A DNA stretch of 64,000 nucleotides from Candidatus Rokuibacteriota bacterium (GCA_016184125.1 JACPDG010000039.1:62001-126000), one strand, 5' to 3'; shown: positions 36,022 to 44,675, numbered from the stretch's first letter. Notes: generated by a model not told the origin, from the letters alone. A program made the numbers and translations.

Positions 36022-37250
36022 CGGCCTGGCAGTCGATGCGGATCGCCATCGGCGCGCTGCGCGTGAACAAGCTGCGCAGCATGCTCACGATGCTCGGGAT
36101 CATCATCGGGGTCGGCGCGGTGATCGCGATGATCGCCGTGGGCGCCGGCGCGCAGGCGCGGGTCGCCGAGCAGATCCAGAGCCTCGGGTCGAACCTGATC
36201 CTCATTCTCTCGGGCAGTGTCACGTCGGGCGGCATCCGGATGGGCCACGGCAGCCAGCAGACCATCACGGAGGACGACGCGGCGGCGATCCAGCGCGAGA
36301 TCCCCGCCGTCCAGGTAGCCGCGCCGGTGACGCGCGGGACGGCGCAGGTGGTCTACGGCAACCTGAACTGGTCCACGGTCATCCTGGGCGTCACGCCGGA
36401 GTACCTCGAAGCGCGCGACTGGCCGCTCGCCGCCGGCCGCGCCATCAACCCGGAGGAGGTCGACGGCGCCATGAAGGTCGCGTTGATGGGCCAGACGACG
36501 GCGGAGAACCTCTTCGGCGACAGCGATCCCCTCGGCCAGATCATCCGCATCCGGAAGGTCCCCTTCACCGCCGTCGGCGTGCTCGGCCGCAAGGGCCAGA
36601 ACACCTGGGGCCAGGACCAGGACGACGTGATCATGATCCCGCTCTCGACGGCGAAGAAGAAGGTGCTCGGGTCGAGCCAGGCCAACCCGCGCGCGGTCGG
36701 CGCCATCTCCGTGAAGGTCCGCGCCGGCGAGAACATGGTGGAGGCCGAGGGTCAGATCCGGGCGCTGATGCGCCAGCGCCACAAGCTGCAGCCGTACCAG
36801 GACGACGACTTCTTCCTGCGGAACCTCTCCGAGGTGCTGCAGGCGCAGGAGGAGTCCTCCCGGGTGATGACCTACCTGCTCGGCGCGATCGCGTCGATCT
36901 CGCTGCTCGTGGGCGGCATCGGGATCATGAACATCATGCTCGTCAGCGTGACGGAGCGAACGCGCGAGATCGGGCTTCGGATGGCCGTCGGCGCTCGCGG
37001 CCGCGACATCCTCTCCCAGTTCCTCGTCGAGGCCGTCACGCTGTCGCTGATCGGCGGCGCGATCGGCATCGCGCTCGGGCTCGGCGCATCCGCGGCGATC
37101 AGCTACTACTTCGAGTGGCGGACGCTGGTCGCGCCGGAGGCCATCGCGCTCGCGTTCGGCTTCGCGGCCACCGTCGGCGTCTTCTTCGGGTTCTACCCGG
37201 CGAGGAAGGCCGCACGGCTCGACCCGATCGAAGCCCTCCGGTACGAGTAG
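36018..37250 (+). CDS. MacB-type ABC transporter permease
   Basis: Mechanotransmission permease of type VII ABC systems. 410 aa with one N-terminal membrane helix ([20 protein letters not shown]), a large periplasmic domain of about 220 residues (MacB_PCD), and three C-terminal helices ([64 protein letters not shown]). [15 protein letters not shown] and [17 protein letters not shown] are hallmark motifs. The GTG start overlaps the ATPase stop. With the TolC-like and MacA-like proteins it forms a complete pump that exports substrates from the periplasm; substrate unknown. Confidence 0.94.
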   Translation: MTAWQSMRIAIGALRVNKLRSMLTMLGIIIGVGAVIAMIAVGAGAQARVAEQIQSLGSNLILILSGSVTSGGIRMGHGSQQTITEDDAAAIQREIPAVQVAAPVTRGTAQVVYGNLNWSTVILGVTPEYLEARDWPLAAGRAINPEEVDGAMKVALMGQTTAENLFGDSDPLGQIIRIRKVPFTAVGVLGRKGQNTWGQDQDDVIMIPLSTAKKKVLGSSQANPRAVGAISVKVRAGENMVEAEGQIRALMRQRHKLQPYQDDDFFLRNLSEVLQAQEESSRVMTYLLGAIASISLLVGGIGIMNIMLVSVTERTREIGLRMAVGARGRDILSQFLVEAVTLSLIGGAIGIALGLGASAAISYYFEWRTLVAPEAIALAFGFAATVGVFFGFYPARKAARLDPIEALRYE

Positions 37251-37329
37251 CCCGCCCCCCGGCTCGGTGCGCGACCCCGAGAGCCTCGCCAATCCGCGCT
37301 CGTCGCGTTCCTGCGGTTCGCGGGCGAGC

Positions 37330-37356
37330 CCGCTCAGAGCCCGTGAACGAATCCGG
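37330..37356 (+). repeat. Remnant of the composite repeat (end tag only), copy R11
   Basis: GAGCCCGTGAACGAATCCGGTGGTCGAGG is almost identical to the end tag of copy R15. The hairpins before it (37251-37330) are decayed to CCCCCCGGCTCGGTG. Confidence 0.55.
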
Positions 37357-37434
37357 TGGTCGAGGCAGCGCGGAGGCCGCCGCTGGCGGTCGGAGGGCAC
37401 CTGCGGCCACTGGCGACTCTGCTAAGGTCGGAAC

Positions 37435-38022
37435 GTGATGGCGCGATCGAAGGAGCGGCAGCAATCGCGCGAGCCGAAGGGCCTTCCGCACGCCGCGGTA
37501 GCGCAAGCCGCGGCGTCCGCGGCGCGTGCACTGATCGGACCGACCGACGGCGCGGCGGAGCCCGCGCCACCGGCCGCGCCGCCCCGCGGTCTCGCAGGAA
37601 CAGGACCGCGCGCTCCGCGAGCGAACGAGGTGACGGAGCGCGCGCTCCTCGCGATGGCGCGCGAGGTCGCGACGCTCGCGACGCGCGGCGGCTCGCTTCG
37701 CGAGGCGCTCGCCCACATCGCGCGAACGTCCAGCGAGCGCGAGCTACGCCGGGCGCGGCTCGACGCGTTGCTCGACGAGGACGAGACGCGCGCCCTGTCG
37801 CTCGCGTGGGCGCGCGAGCAGCTCAGGCTCGCGCTCGAGGAGCTGATCGCCGTCCTCGGCAAGACCGGCGCCGTGCGGACCGACATCCCCGCGCCGACGC
37901 TCGCCTGGGTCCTCCTCGCGGCGTGCGAGGCGATCGCCCTCGAGCCGCCGGGCGACACCGACGACCGGGTCGATGCCCTGCTGCGCGTCAGCGGTCCGAG
38001 ATCATGGGGGGCCCCGACATGA
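37435..38022 (+). CDS. Hypothetical protein, helical, possibly TetR-like C-terminal domain without HTH
   Basis: 195 aa. Residues 1-65 are low-complexity Ala/Pro. Residues 66-185 are all-helical (NEVTERALLAMAREVATLATRGG, LALEELIAVLGKTGAVRTDIPAPTLAWVLLAACEAIAL). The last part resembles the ligand-binding half of TetR regulators, but no helix-turn-helix is visible. The start is GTG 37435 or ATG 37438, with AAGGTCGG upstream. The 3' end runs into a truncated hairpin repeat, which supplies the last residues (SWGAPT) and the stop. Downstream of the pump genes, so it could be a decayed regulator. Confidence 0.5.
   Translation: MMARSKERQQSREPKGLPHAAVAQAAASAARALIGPTDGAAEPAPPAAPPRGLAGTGPRAPRANEVTERALLAMAREVATLATRGGSLREALAHIARTSSERELRRARLDALLDEDETRALSLAWAREQLRLALEELIAVLGKTGAVRTDIPAPTLAWVLLAACEAIALEPPGDTDDRVDALLRVSGPRSWGAPT
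38003..38022 (+). repeat. Truncated hairpin repeat, copy R12
   Basis: CATGGGGGGCCCCGACATGA is hairpin 1 broken off after its loop. It provides the stop codon of the gene at 37435. The TPR gene begins 14 bases later. Confidence 0.75.
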
Positions 38023-38035
38023 TAAAGTCCTGCCG

Positions 38036-38773
38036 ATGCTCATCCGGGCGGCCGCCATCGCCGTCGTGCTCCTTGCGTTCGTGGTCCCGGCCCATGCCCA
38101 GACCGCCGTCGAGACGGCGACGAAACTGATCGCGTCCTATCACGAGGACGTCGCTCGCATCGATCGCGCGCGGGAGATCCTCGAGGACACGCTCAAGACG
38201 GAGCAGCGGGTCGAGACGATGGTCCTCCTCGCCCGCGTCTGCCTGCTCCAGGGCGAGATCCGCGCCACGACGAACGACGCCAAGCTCGCCGCGTACGGGC
38301 GCGGGCGCGAGATCGCGCAGCGCGCGGTCGAGCTTGCCCCGAAGAGCGAGGACGCGCACTTCTGGTACGCCGCGAACACGGGCCGATGGGGTCAGACCAA
38401 GGGCGTGTTGCGCTCGCTGTTTCTCCTCCCGGCGATGCGCGAGGAGATCGACACGCTCCTCGCGCTGAACCCGCGCTCCGCACGGATTCACAGCGTCGCC
38501 GGCAACTTCCTGGCCGAGGTCCCCGGGCTCTTCGGCGGCGACAAGAAGAAGGCCGAGGAGCACTTCAGGAAGGCGCGCGACATCGACCCGCACTACACGA
38601 TCGCGCGCGTCGACTTCGCCCGGTTCCTGATCGACACCGGGCGGCACACCGAGGCCCGGCGAGAGCTCGAGCGCGTCCTCGCCGAGAAGCAGCCGGCGAA
38701 CCTCGCCGACTGGACCGTCCGCGACGTGCCGCGTGCGCGACAGCTGCTCGAGTCGATCAAGGACGCGAAGTAG
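38036..38773 (+). CDS. Exported TPR-like protein (possible TRAP-T / TatT-like)
   Basis: 245-aa protein with a signal peptide (IRAAAIAVVLLAFVVPAHAQT) and helical TPR-like repeats (RAREILEDTL, LAAYGRGREIAQRAVELAPKSEDAHFWYAANTGRWGQ, AEEHFRKARDIDPHYTIARVDFARFLIDTGRHTEARRELERVL). The HFWYAANTGRWGQTKG block resembles periplasmic TPR proteins near TRAP transporters, but no such transporter is adjacent. The start is the ATG at 38036; the longer ORF crosses the repeat. The stop is 10 bases before nth. Confidence 0.75.
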   Translation: MLIRAAAIAVVLLAFVVPAHAQTAVETATKLIASYHEDVARIDRAREILEDTLKTEQRVETMVLLARVCLLQGEIRATTNDAKLAAYGRGREIAQRAVELAPKSEDAHFWYAANTGRWGQTKGVLRSLFLLPAMREEIDTLLALNPRSARIHSVAGNFLAEVPGLFGGDKKKAEEHFRKARDIDPHYTIARVDFARFLIDTGRHTEARRELERVLAEKQPANLADWTVRDVPRARQLLESIKDAK

Positions 38774-38783
38774 GCGGTCGTCC

Positions 38784-39443
38784 ATGAAACGGGTCGTCCC
38801 CATCGATACCATCATTCGCCGGTTGCGCGAAACCGCCCCCGCGTGGAACCCGACGGCCGTCACGGTCGTCGCCGAAGAGAAGCACACGCCGTTCCGGGTG
38901 CTGATCGCCTGCATCCTCTCGCTGCGCACGCAGGACACCACGACCGGGCCGGCCGCGGCGCGATTGTTCGCGCTCGCCGACACTCCGGAGGCGATGCTGC
39001 GGCTCACACCCGCGGCGATCGAGCGCGCCATCTACCCCGTGGGCTTCTATCGCACCAAGGCGCGCGTCATCCTCGATATCTGCCGGGATCTGATCGCGCG
39101 CTTCGGCGGGCGCGTGCCGCACGACATCGACCGACTCCTCACGCTGAAGGGCGTGGGCCGCAAGACCGCGAACCTGGTGGTGACGATCGGCTATGCGAAG
39201 CTCGGCATCTGCGTCGACACGCACGTCCATCGCATCTCGAACCGCCTCGGCTACGTGAAGACGAAGACTCCGGAGCAGACGGAGATGGCGCTGCGCCAGC
39301 GCCTGCCAAAGAAGCACTGGATCGGCTACAACGACCTGCTCGTCACGTTCGGGCAGAACGTCTGCACGCCGCTCTCGCCGAAGTGCTCGCTCTGTCCGGT
39401 GCGAGCCCTCTGTCGCCGGGTCGGCGTGACGCGCGCCCGCTAG
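38784..39443 (+). CDS. nth: Endonuclease III (DNA glycosylase/AP lyase)
   Basis: Removes oxidised pyrimidines in base excision repair. The 219-aa protein has the helix-hairpin-helix LKGVGRKTANLVV with the catalytic Lys, the catalytic Asp in VDTHVHRISNRLG, and a C-terminal [4Fe-4S] cluster CTPLSPKCSLCPVRALC (C-x6-C-x2-C-x5-C). Full length. It converges on the broken endonuclease IV gene with a 4-base overlap of stop codons, so two BER genes share this spot. Confidence 0.95.
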   Translation: MKRVVPIDTIIRRLRETAPAWNPTAVTVVAEEKHTPFRVLIACILSLRTQDTTTGPAAARLFALADTPEAMLRLTPAAIERAIYPVGFYRTKARVILDICRDLIARFGGRVPHDIDRLLTLKGVGRKTANLVVTIGYAKLGICVDTHVHRISNRLGYVKTKTPEQTEMALRQRLPKKHWIGYNDLLVTFGQNVCTPLSPKCSLCPVRALCRRVGVTRAR

Positions 39444-39947
39444 GCTGACGGTGTGGGGGCCCCGAAATGGCCCCCCACGGGGTGCCCGGCGCCGGCGATG
39501 TTCTCGAGCGCGATCTTCACGCGGCAGCCGGACGTCCGGGCGATGGCCTCGTCGAGCGCCGCGGCGATGCGCCGGACCCCGGCATCGACGCCCTCGCCGA
39601 GGTGCGAGCCGGGGTGGATCACGACCGACGCCAGTGCGAGCGCCTCGGCGCGCCCGAGCTCGTCGGCGGACGCGTCCACCGCCTGACGCCACTGCCCGGC
39701 CGCGGGCGCCCCGAGGTTCACCAGCGAACTGTCGTGCGCGAGCACCCGACGGAGACCCGTCGTGCGGCGCGCCGCCGTGAACGCCCGGACGTCGTCGGCA
39801 TCCAGCGGCCGGCACGCCCACTGCCGGTGGCTTTTGAGGAAGATCTGGACGGCGCCGCATCCGAGGGCCTCGCCGCGCTCGAGCGCGCGCCAGAGCCCCG
39901 CCGGCGATCGACATGTGCGCCCCGATCGTGTCGGAAGGTATGGCCAC
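39440..39947 (-). pseudogene. nfo: Endonuclease IV (nfo), frameshifted and truncated at a repeat
   Basis: AP endonuclease remnant. The GTG at 39947 begins TIGAHMSIAGG, the family N terminus, but the frame changes at a GGGG run (39896-39899) and the protein continues in the next frame as LWRALERGEALGCGAVQIFLKSHRQW. HDSSLVNLG, HPGSHLGEG and IALENIAGAGH are further family blocks with the first zinc ligands. At that point a hairpin repeat begins (VGGHFGAPTPSA) and a stop follows. About 110 C-terminal residues with the remaining zinc ligands are gone. One more or one fewer G would restore the start frame, but not the truncation. Confidence 0.85.
39451..39482 (-). repeat. Hairpin repeat at the break of nfo, copy R13
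   Basis: GTGGGGGCCCCGAAATGGCCCCCCACGGGG, hairpin 1 only. On the minus strand it follows directly after the last recognisable endonuclease IV codons. Confidence 0.85.
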
Positions 39948-39984
39948 GGTGACAAGTCCAGCAGCGTTGCGCGTGGTGCAAGCC

Positions 39985-40013
39985 TTGACCGCCTCGGTCG
40001 TCGATGTTACAGA
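39985..40013 (+). promoter_or_regulatory. Possible sigma-70 promoter for the diiron-protein gene
   Basis: TTGACC (39985-39990), 17-base spacer, TACAGA (40008-40013); good -35, weak -10. About 50 bases before the ATG at 40067. Confidence 0.4.
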
Positions 40014-40066
40014 GAAGACACCGTCCGGCGCCCTCCGCGCCGGTCACCCTCTTCGCGGGAGTCGGC

Positions 40067-41044
40067 ATGCACGCGCGCACGATCACCTCGCCGCTCGCGA
40101 CGACGTTCGAGCTCGACTACTCGACCGCGGAGCCGGAGGTCCGCCGGCTCTACGAGAACGCCAAGCGGGACCAGTGGAACGCGTCGCGGGACATCCCGTG
40201 GTCGACGCCCCAGCCCGACGATGGGCGCGTGCTCGCCGATGAGCTGGTCGACATCCACGGCAGCCCCATGTGGGCCACGCTGGGCGAGCAGGACCGGGTG
40301 ACGCTCAACCGTCGCATCGCGGCGTGGCGGCTCGGCGTGCTCATGTACGGCGAGCAGGGCGCGCTGCTCGCGTGCAGCCAGCTCGTCGACATCGTCCACG
40401 GCACGGACCTGAAGTTCTTCCAGGCGACCCAGGTGATGGACGAGGCCCGGCACAACGAGGTCCTCGACCGCTACATCCGCGAGCGGCTCGACGACGTCCG
40501 CTACGAGATGCCCGTGAACGAGCGCGATCTGTTCGATGCCATCCTGTCGGAGAGCCGCTGGTACCTCAAGACGATCGCGCTTCAGCTCGTCGCCGAGACG
40601 TTCGCCGTATCGCTCTTCCGCATGATGGCCGAGAGCGCGCGCGATCCGGTGCTCGGCGAGCTGTGCCGGCGCGTGCTCGGCGACGAGGCGCGGCACATGG
40701 GGTTCGGGATGCTGTCGCTGCCCGAGGTGGTGCGCGAGGCGTCCGAGCAGGAGCGGCGCGAGATGGAGGACTACACCGTGTGGGCGCTCGAGAAGACGCT
40801 CCTCGGGTTCTTCCCGCTCGAGGCGTACCAGGATCTCGGGCTGTCGCCGACGGAGATCGAGGAGGTCCGGCGGTACCGTCGCGACACGGCCGCGAGGAAC
40901 GACTACGCGCCGTTCAGGAAGTACTTCAAGCGCGACATGCACGGCTCGATGGTGCAGAACCTCGCGCGCATCGGGCTCGTCACCGAGCGCGTCCGTCCGC
41001 GGCTCGAGGCGCTCGGCCTCAGCCTGCCGGCGGGGATCGTCTGA
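40067..41044 (+). CDS. Ferritin-like diiron protein (AurF / R2-like)
   Basis: 325-aa all-helical protein. Glu in MYGEQGALLA and LVAETFAVSL, and two ExxH motifs (MDEARHNEV, GDEARHMGF), give the four-Glu/two-His diiron site of ferritin-like oxygenases and R2 proteins. The length and spacing fit the p-aminobenzoate N-oxygenase/AurF-like or related superfamily; substrate is unknown. The start is ATG 40067 with GGGAG upstream. It converges on the SRPBCC gene with a 26-base overlap of coding ends. Confidence 0.8.
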   Translation: MHARTITSPLATTFELDYSTAEPEVRRLYENAKRDQWNASRDIPWSTPQPDDGRVLADELVDIHGSPMWATLGEQDRVTLNRRIAAWRLGVLMYGEQGALLACSQLVDIVHGTDLKFFQATQVMDEARHNEVLDRYIRERLDDVRYEMPVNERDLFDAILSESRWYLKTIALQLVAETFAVSLFRMMAESARDPVLGELCRRVLGDEARHMGFGMLSLPEVVREASEQERREMEDYTVWALEKTLLGFFPLEAYQDLGLSPTEIEEVRRYRRDTAARNDYAPFRKYFKRDMHGSMVQNLARIGLVTERVRPRLEALGLSLPAGIV

Positions 41045-41495
41045 CCGGCCCCACGAGCTCGCCGATCCGCCGCTCGCGATAGCGCCAGATCGCGTCCAGC
41101 TGCCGCCGGACGACGACCGCGTGCGCGAGCCGTCCGACCGGTCCGAACGGCAGGCGATACGTCACCAGGTCCTCCACCCACGTCCCGCCGCTGTCCTCGA
41201 GGAACAGGTGCCGGTGCTCCCAGCGCGCGTACGGGCCGCGGATCTGCACGTCGACGAAGCGCACCGGCGGGTCCCACTCGCGGATGAACGTGCGCCAGCG
41301 GAGCGGGACGCCGAGCCACCGGATGCGAGCGTCGATCACCGTCCCGGCCGCCATCGCGGGCGCATCGCCGACCATCTCGAGCCCGAGCCAGCCGGGAGTG
41401 ATGTGCGCGAGGTTGCCGGGGTCGGCGAAGAACGCGAAGACCGCATCGCGCGGCCGGGCGATCCAGACGCGCGACTCGTGGTGGTCATCGGCCAT
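41019..41495 (-). CDS. SRPBCC (START-like) domain protein
   Basis: 158-aa protein of the polyketide cyclase/START superfamily that usually binds hydrophobic ligands. Typical blocks are SRVWIARPRDAVFAFFADPGNLAHITPGWLGLEMV, GTVIDARIRWLGVPLRWRTFI, FVDVQIRGPYARWEHRHLF and VEDLVTYRLPFGPVGRLAH. This close match is to the cyclase/dehydrase-like group near photolyase or lipid genes, but no such neighbour exists here. It lies between the diiron gene and EamA. No signal peptide. Confidence 0.85.
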   Translation of the reverse strand: MADDHHESRVWIARPRDAVFAFFADPGNLAHITPGWLGLEMVGDAPAMAAGTVIDARIRWLGVPLRWRTFIREWDPPVRFVDVQIRGPYARWEHRHLFLEDSGGTWVEDLVTYRLPFGPVGRLAHAVVVRRQLDAIWRYRERRIGELVGPVRRSPPAG

Positions 41496-41568
41496 CGGTG
41501 TCTCTGGCTGGGCGCGCGGCGCGATCGCCGCGCATCTCGGCCGGCCACGCGGGCGCTACTATAGGCGG

Positions 41569-42480
41569 GTGCCCCCGCTCGGTCAAACGCGTGCCTACCT
41601 CCTGCTCGTCCTCATCGTCTCGATCTGGGCCAGCTATCCGGCGGTCGCGAAGGTGGCGCTCCGGGACTTCCCGCCGTTTTTCATGGCCGCCGTCCGCTGC
41701 ACCCTCGCGTCGGCATTCCTGGTCGCGCTCTTGCTGCGAGCGCCCGGTGACCCGCTGAGGGGGCTCGGCGCGAAGGCGCTCGGGCCGTTCCTGTTCCTCG
41801 GCGTGACGGGCTACTGGCTGGCGACGCAGTTCAGCTACCTCGGCTACTACTACACGACGGCGACGAACGCGGTCATCCTCCAGGCCGCGACCCCGGTGAT
41901 GGTCGCGCTCGGCGCGCGGCTCTACCTCGGTGAGCGCCTCGCACGGCTCCAGCAGGTCGGCGCGGCCGTCTCGGTCGTCGGTGTGCTCTGCATCATCACG
42001 AACGGACGGCTGGCGATGATCCGTCCCGAGGAGATGCGCGCCGGGGACTTCATCACGCTGGCCGCGCTGACCGGATGGGCGGCCTACACCGTGTACGGCA
42101 AGCGGCTCCTCGGACAGTACTCGCCCGGGCTGGCGACGACGGCCGCCTACGTGCTCGGCACGCTCCTGATGATCCCGACCGCGATCGTGACGGCGCCGCA
42201 CTTCCCCGAGCCACGGCTCGGCTCCGTCTTCGCGTGGAGCGTGGTCGTGTACCAGGCGATCATCGGCGCGCTCGCACACGTGTGGTGGTACCGCGCGATC
42301 CAGGTCGTGGGGCCGAGCGTCTCGGCGATGTTCGTCAACCTGCAACCCGTCGTCGGCGTGCTGCTCGCGTGGCTCCTCGTGGGCGAGACGATCGGCCTCT
42401 GGCAGATCGTGGGAGGCGCGCTGGTGGTGGGCGGCGTGGGCTTGACGGCGTGGGCCGGCCCGCCACCGCCCCCCCGGTGA
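41569..42480 (+). CDS. EamA-family (DMT superfamily) transporter
   Basis: 303-aa membrane protein with about ten helices arranged as two EamA repeats, first WASYPAVAKVALRDFPPFFMAAVRC, second WAAYTVYGKRLLGQYSP. Conserved ends are ATNAVILQAATPVMVALGARLYLGERL and VSAMFVNLQPVVGVLLAWLLVGETIGLWQIVGGALVVGGV. Likely exports amino acids or metabolites; substrate cannot be predicted. The GTG at 41569 (GCGGGTGCCC) is the best start. The gene ends 5 bases from the convergent peroxiredoxin gene. Confidence 0.9.
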   Translation: MPPLGQTRAYLLLVLIVSIWASYPAVAKVALRDFPPFFMAAVRCTLASAFLVALLLRAPGDPLRGLGAKALGPFLFLGVTGYWLATQFSYLGYYYTTATNAVILQAATPVMVALGARLYLGERLARLQQVGAAVSVVGVLCIITNGRLAMIRPEEMRAGDFITLAALTGWAAYTVYGKRLLGQYSPGLATTAAYVLGTLLMIPTAIVTAPHFPEPRLGSVFAWSVVVYQAIIGALAHVWWYRAIQVVGPSVSAMFVNLQPVVGVLLAWLLVGETIGLWQIVGGALVVGGVGLTAWAGPPPPPR

Positions 42481-42485
42481 CGCGG

Positions 42486-42962
42486 TCAGCCGAGCTTCTT
42501 CACCTCGGCCAAGATCTTGTCGGGCTCGGGCAGCTCGCCCTTGCCGTACCGCTCGACGAAGCGGATCGTGCCCTGCGCGCCGACGATGAAGGTAGCGCGC
42601 TGGTTCGCGTTCCACTCGGGCCAGTAGACCCCGTAGTCCTTTGCGGCCGTCCGGTGCACGTCCGAAAGCAGCGGGTAGTTCTTGATGTCGTACTTCTCCG
42701 CCCAGTTCTGGTGGCTGAAGGGGCTGTCCGTGGAGATACCCAGCACCTGGGTATTGGCCGCCTCGAAGTCGCTCACGCGCTTGTCGAAGGCGGGCATGCA
42801 CTTGCTTCAGCCGGGTGTCCAGTCGAGCGGATAGAACAGCAGCACGACGTTCTTGCCCCGGTAGTCGTGCAGGCTGACCTCCTTGAGCCCGATCGACTTC
42901 AGCGTGAAGTCGGGGGCCGGGTCGCCTGCCTTCAAGGTCTTCTGCTCGGCGACGGTGCTCAC
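42486..42962 (-). CDS. Peroxiredoxin with in-frame UGA, probable selenocysteine (PrxU-type)
   Basis: Thiol peroxidase. The ORF track splits it at a TGA (42809-42807), but both halves are one protein of 158 aa from GTG 42962 (AAGGAGG upstream, GTGA overlap with the MBL gene). LLFYPLDWTPG precedes the TGA and SKCMPAFDKRV follows; in homologues this position is the peroxidatic cysteine (TPxC). So residue 52 would be selenocysteine with a possible resolving Cys at 55 (UxxC). The rest (VLGISTDSPFSHQNW, YPLLSD, RATFIVGAQGTIRFV) is a normal AhpC/TSA fold. A hairpin with GUGA loop lies 25-41 bases after the UGA. A point mutation or sequencing error is the alternative, but the exact position argues for Sec. 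Confidence 0.85.
42766..42782 (-). promoter_or_regulatory. Candidate bacterial SECIS hairpin
   Basis: AAGCGC-GUGA-GCG(A)CUU: 6 base pairs with one bulged A and a GUGA loop. The loop begins 31 bases after the UGA, within the 16-37 range reported for bacterial SECIS, and starts with G. Confidence 0.5.
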
Positions 42963-43909
42963 CAGAGTCGCCCTCCTTGCCTGCGCGTGGTGGGGACGCG
43001 CGTGGTCGTGTTGCGCGGGACGCGGGCCATGGTACCAGACACCGCTCCCGCCTTCGCGGGGGGCTTCCGCGCCTCGCTCCAGAGCTCCCGGCGGCGGCGC
43101 TCGAGCGACGCGTCGGCGAGACCGCAGTAGCGAGCCGCGGTCACGACCTTGCCCGTGTCCCAGAGCCGCGCGAAGCGCGACTCGTACCGCGCGTCGCGCA
43201 CGGCGTGGTGGTCCATGATGACCTGGCATCCGGTGCGCTCGACGAGCCGCAGCAGGTTGTCGATGGCGCGGTCGATCGCCGGGGCGCCGAGCTCGTGCTC
43301 GATGTACGAGGGCGGTCCGGACAGGTACGCGAGCGTCGGCCGCTCCTGCACGAGCCACGCCGCCGCCACGGCGGACAGCGGCCCCTGGACGTCGGAGGCG
43401 AAGACGAACCGCTGGCGCTCGGCGTGGTCCACGATGGTCAGCGCGACGACGTACCCCAACGTGGTGCCTTCGATGCCGTGAGGCAGCGGAGACGAGACGC
43501 GCAGCTCCACGTCGCCGTCGCGCTCGATGAGGCTGTCCGCGCGCTCCACGCGGGCATGCGCCTCGAGCGTCTTCCACAGTTCCGCCCCACGCTTCGCCTG
43601 GACGCCCGCGACCATCCGCAGCGGGTCCTTCGCGAGCACGCGCCGCCCGGCGTACGTGACCGGCTCCGACCGGAAGTGGTCGTCGTGGTAGTGGCTCACG
43701 AACACGACGGTCGCGCGCGCGGCGTAGGCCGAGATGCGGTCGTTCGCCCGGCGCAGCGCCTCCCACTCGGCGTCGCTCGGCGGCATGGTGAACCGTGACG
43801 GCGCCAGGGTCGCGCCGGGATCGATCAGCACGCGGAGACGGCCCGCCTCCACGTACGTCGCCATCGAGCGGACGCCGAGGGAATCGGCCGCGAGCGGCAG
43901 CACTCTCAT
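42959..43909 (-). CDS. MBL-fold metallo-hydrolase, UPF0282-like
   Basis: 316-aa metallo-beta-lactamase-fold protein. The metal motif is FVSHYHDDH near residue 75, with VFASDVQGP and MDHHAVRD as further ligands. The start SLGVRSMATYVEAGRLRVLIDPGATLAPSRF is close to the largely archaeal UPF0282 family. Activity is unknown. A basic C-terminal tail (PRNTTTRVPTTRRQ) looks non-conserved. It overlaps the peroxiredoxin by GTGA and follows the SDR gene after 4 bases, making one transcription unit. Confidence 0.75.
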   Translation of the reverse strand: MRVLPLAADSLGVRSMATYVEAGRLRVLIDPGATLAPSRFTMPPSDAEWEALRRANDRISAYAARATVVFVSHYHDDHFRSEPVTYAGRRVLAKDPLRMVAGVQAKRGAELWKTLEAHARVERADSLIERDGDVELRVSSPLPHGIEGTTLGYVVALTIVDHAERQRFVFASDVQGPLSAVAAAWLVQERPTLAYLSGPPSYIEHELGAPAIDRAIDNLLRLVERTGCQVIMDHHAVRDARYESRFARLWDTGKVVTAARYCGLADASLERRRRELWSEARKPPAKAGAVSGTMARVPRNTTTRVPTTRRQGGRLW

Positions 43910-43913
43910 GGCG

Positions 43914-44675
43914 TCAGATGCAGCGGCCGCCGTCCACCTCGACCGTGGAGCCGGTGATCATGGCGGCGTCGTCGGACGCGAGGAAGACGGCCACGCGCGC
44001 CACGTCCTCGGGCTGGTTCAGCCGCCCGAGCGGCACGGTCGCCTCGTACCGCTTGAGGCCTTCGTCGTCCACCTGGACCTTGTTCATGAACGTCGGCAGC
44101 ATCGGCGTGTGCGTCGCGACCGGGCAGATGGCGACGACGCGCACGCCGAACGGGGCGACCTCGAGCGCGAGCGCCTTGGCCAGCGTCACGACGGCGCCCT
44201 TCGACGCCGCATAGATCTGGCCGCCCGGCCGTGGCCGGATCGCCGCCGTCGACGCGGTGATGAGGAACACGCCGCGCCTGTCCCGCTTCATCACGGGCAG
44301 CGCGGCCTTCGCGCCGAGCCAGACGCCCTTGACGTTCACGTTCATGATCCGCTCGAACGTCGCCTCGTCGACCTCCTCGACGTCGGTCTTCCATTGCGGC
44401 ACGCCCGCGTTCGCGAAGAACACGTCGAGCCGGCCCCACTGCGCGACCGCGCGATCGACGGCTGCCTGGTTGTCGGCGGCCCGCGTCACGTCGGCGGCGA
44501 TCGCGATCGCCTGACCGCCGTGCTTGTCGATCCGGTCCGCGACGTCCTTCGCGCCGGCCTCGTTCACGTCGACGATCACGATGCGCGCGCCCTCGGCCGC
44601 CAGCGCGAACGCCGACGCCGCGCCGATGCCCGACCCCGCCCCGGTGATCACGGCGACCTTGTCTCTGAGCTTCAT
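43914..44675 (-). CDS. SDR-family oxidoreductase
   Basis: 253-aa classical short-chain dehydrogenase. NAD(P) motif TGAGSGIG at residues 12-19, VDVNEAGA (Asp at the ribose site suggests NAD), NAG motif FFANAGVP, catalytic Ser in ITASTAAI, YAASK for Tyr and Lys, and the C-terminal ITGSTVEVDGG. Substrate unknown. The ATG at 44675 is 12 bases after a variant hairpin repeat; AAAGAG is the ribosome binding site. First gene of the SDR-MBL-peroxiredoxin unit. Confidence 0.92.
   Translation of the reverse strand: MKLRDKVAVITGAGSGIGAASAFALAAEGARIVIVDVNEAGAKDVADRIDKHGGQAIAIAADVTRAADNQAAVDRAVAQWGRLDVFFANAGVPQWKTDVEEVDEATFERIMNVNVKGVWLGAKAALPVMKRDRRGVFLITASTAAIRPRPGGQIYAASKGAVVTLAKALALEVAPFGVRVVAICPVATHTPMLPTFMNKVQVDDEGLKRYEATVPLGRLNQPEDVARVAVFLASDDAAMITGSTVEVDGGRCI

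Noticed and set aside
42807-43766. 319-aa ORF ending at the UGA of the peroxiredoxin, and the 103-aa ORF after it as a separate gene
   Set aside because: Together they are one peroxiredoxin in a single frame; the upstream part of the long ORF is a shadow of the MBL gene.
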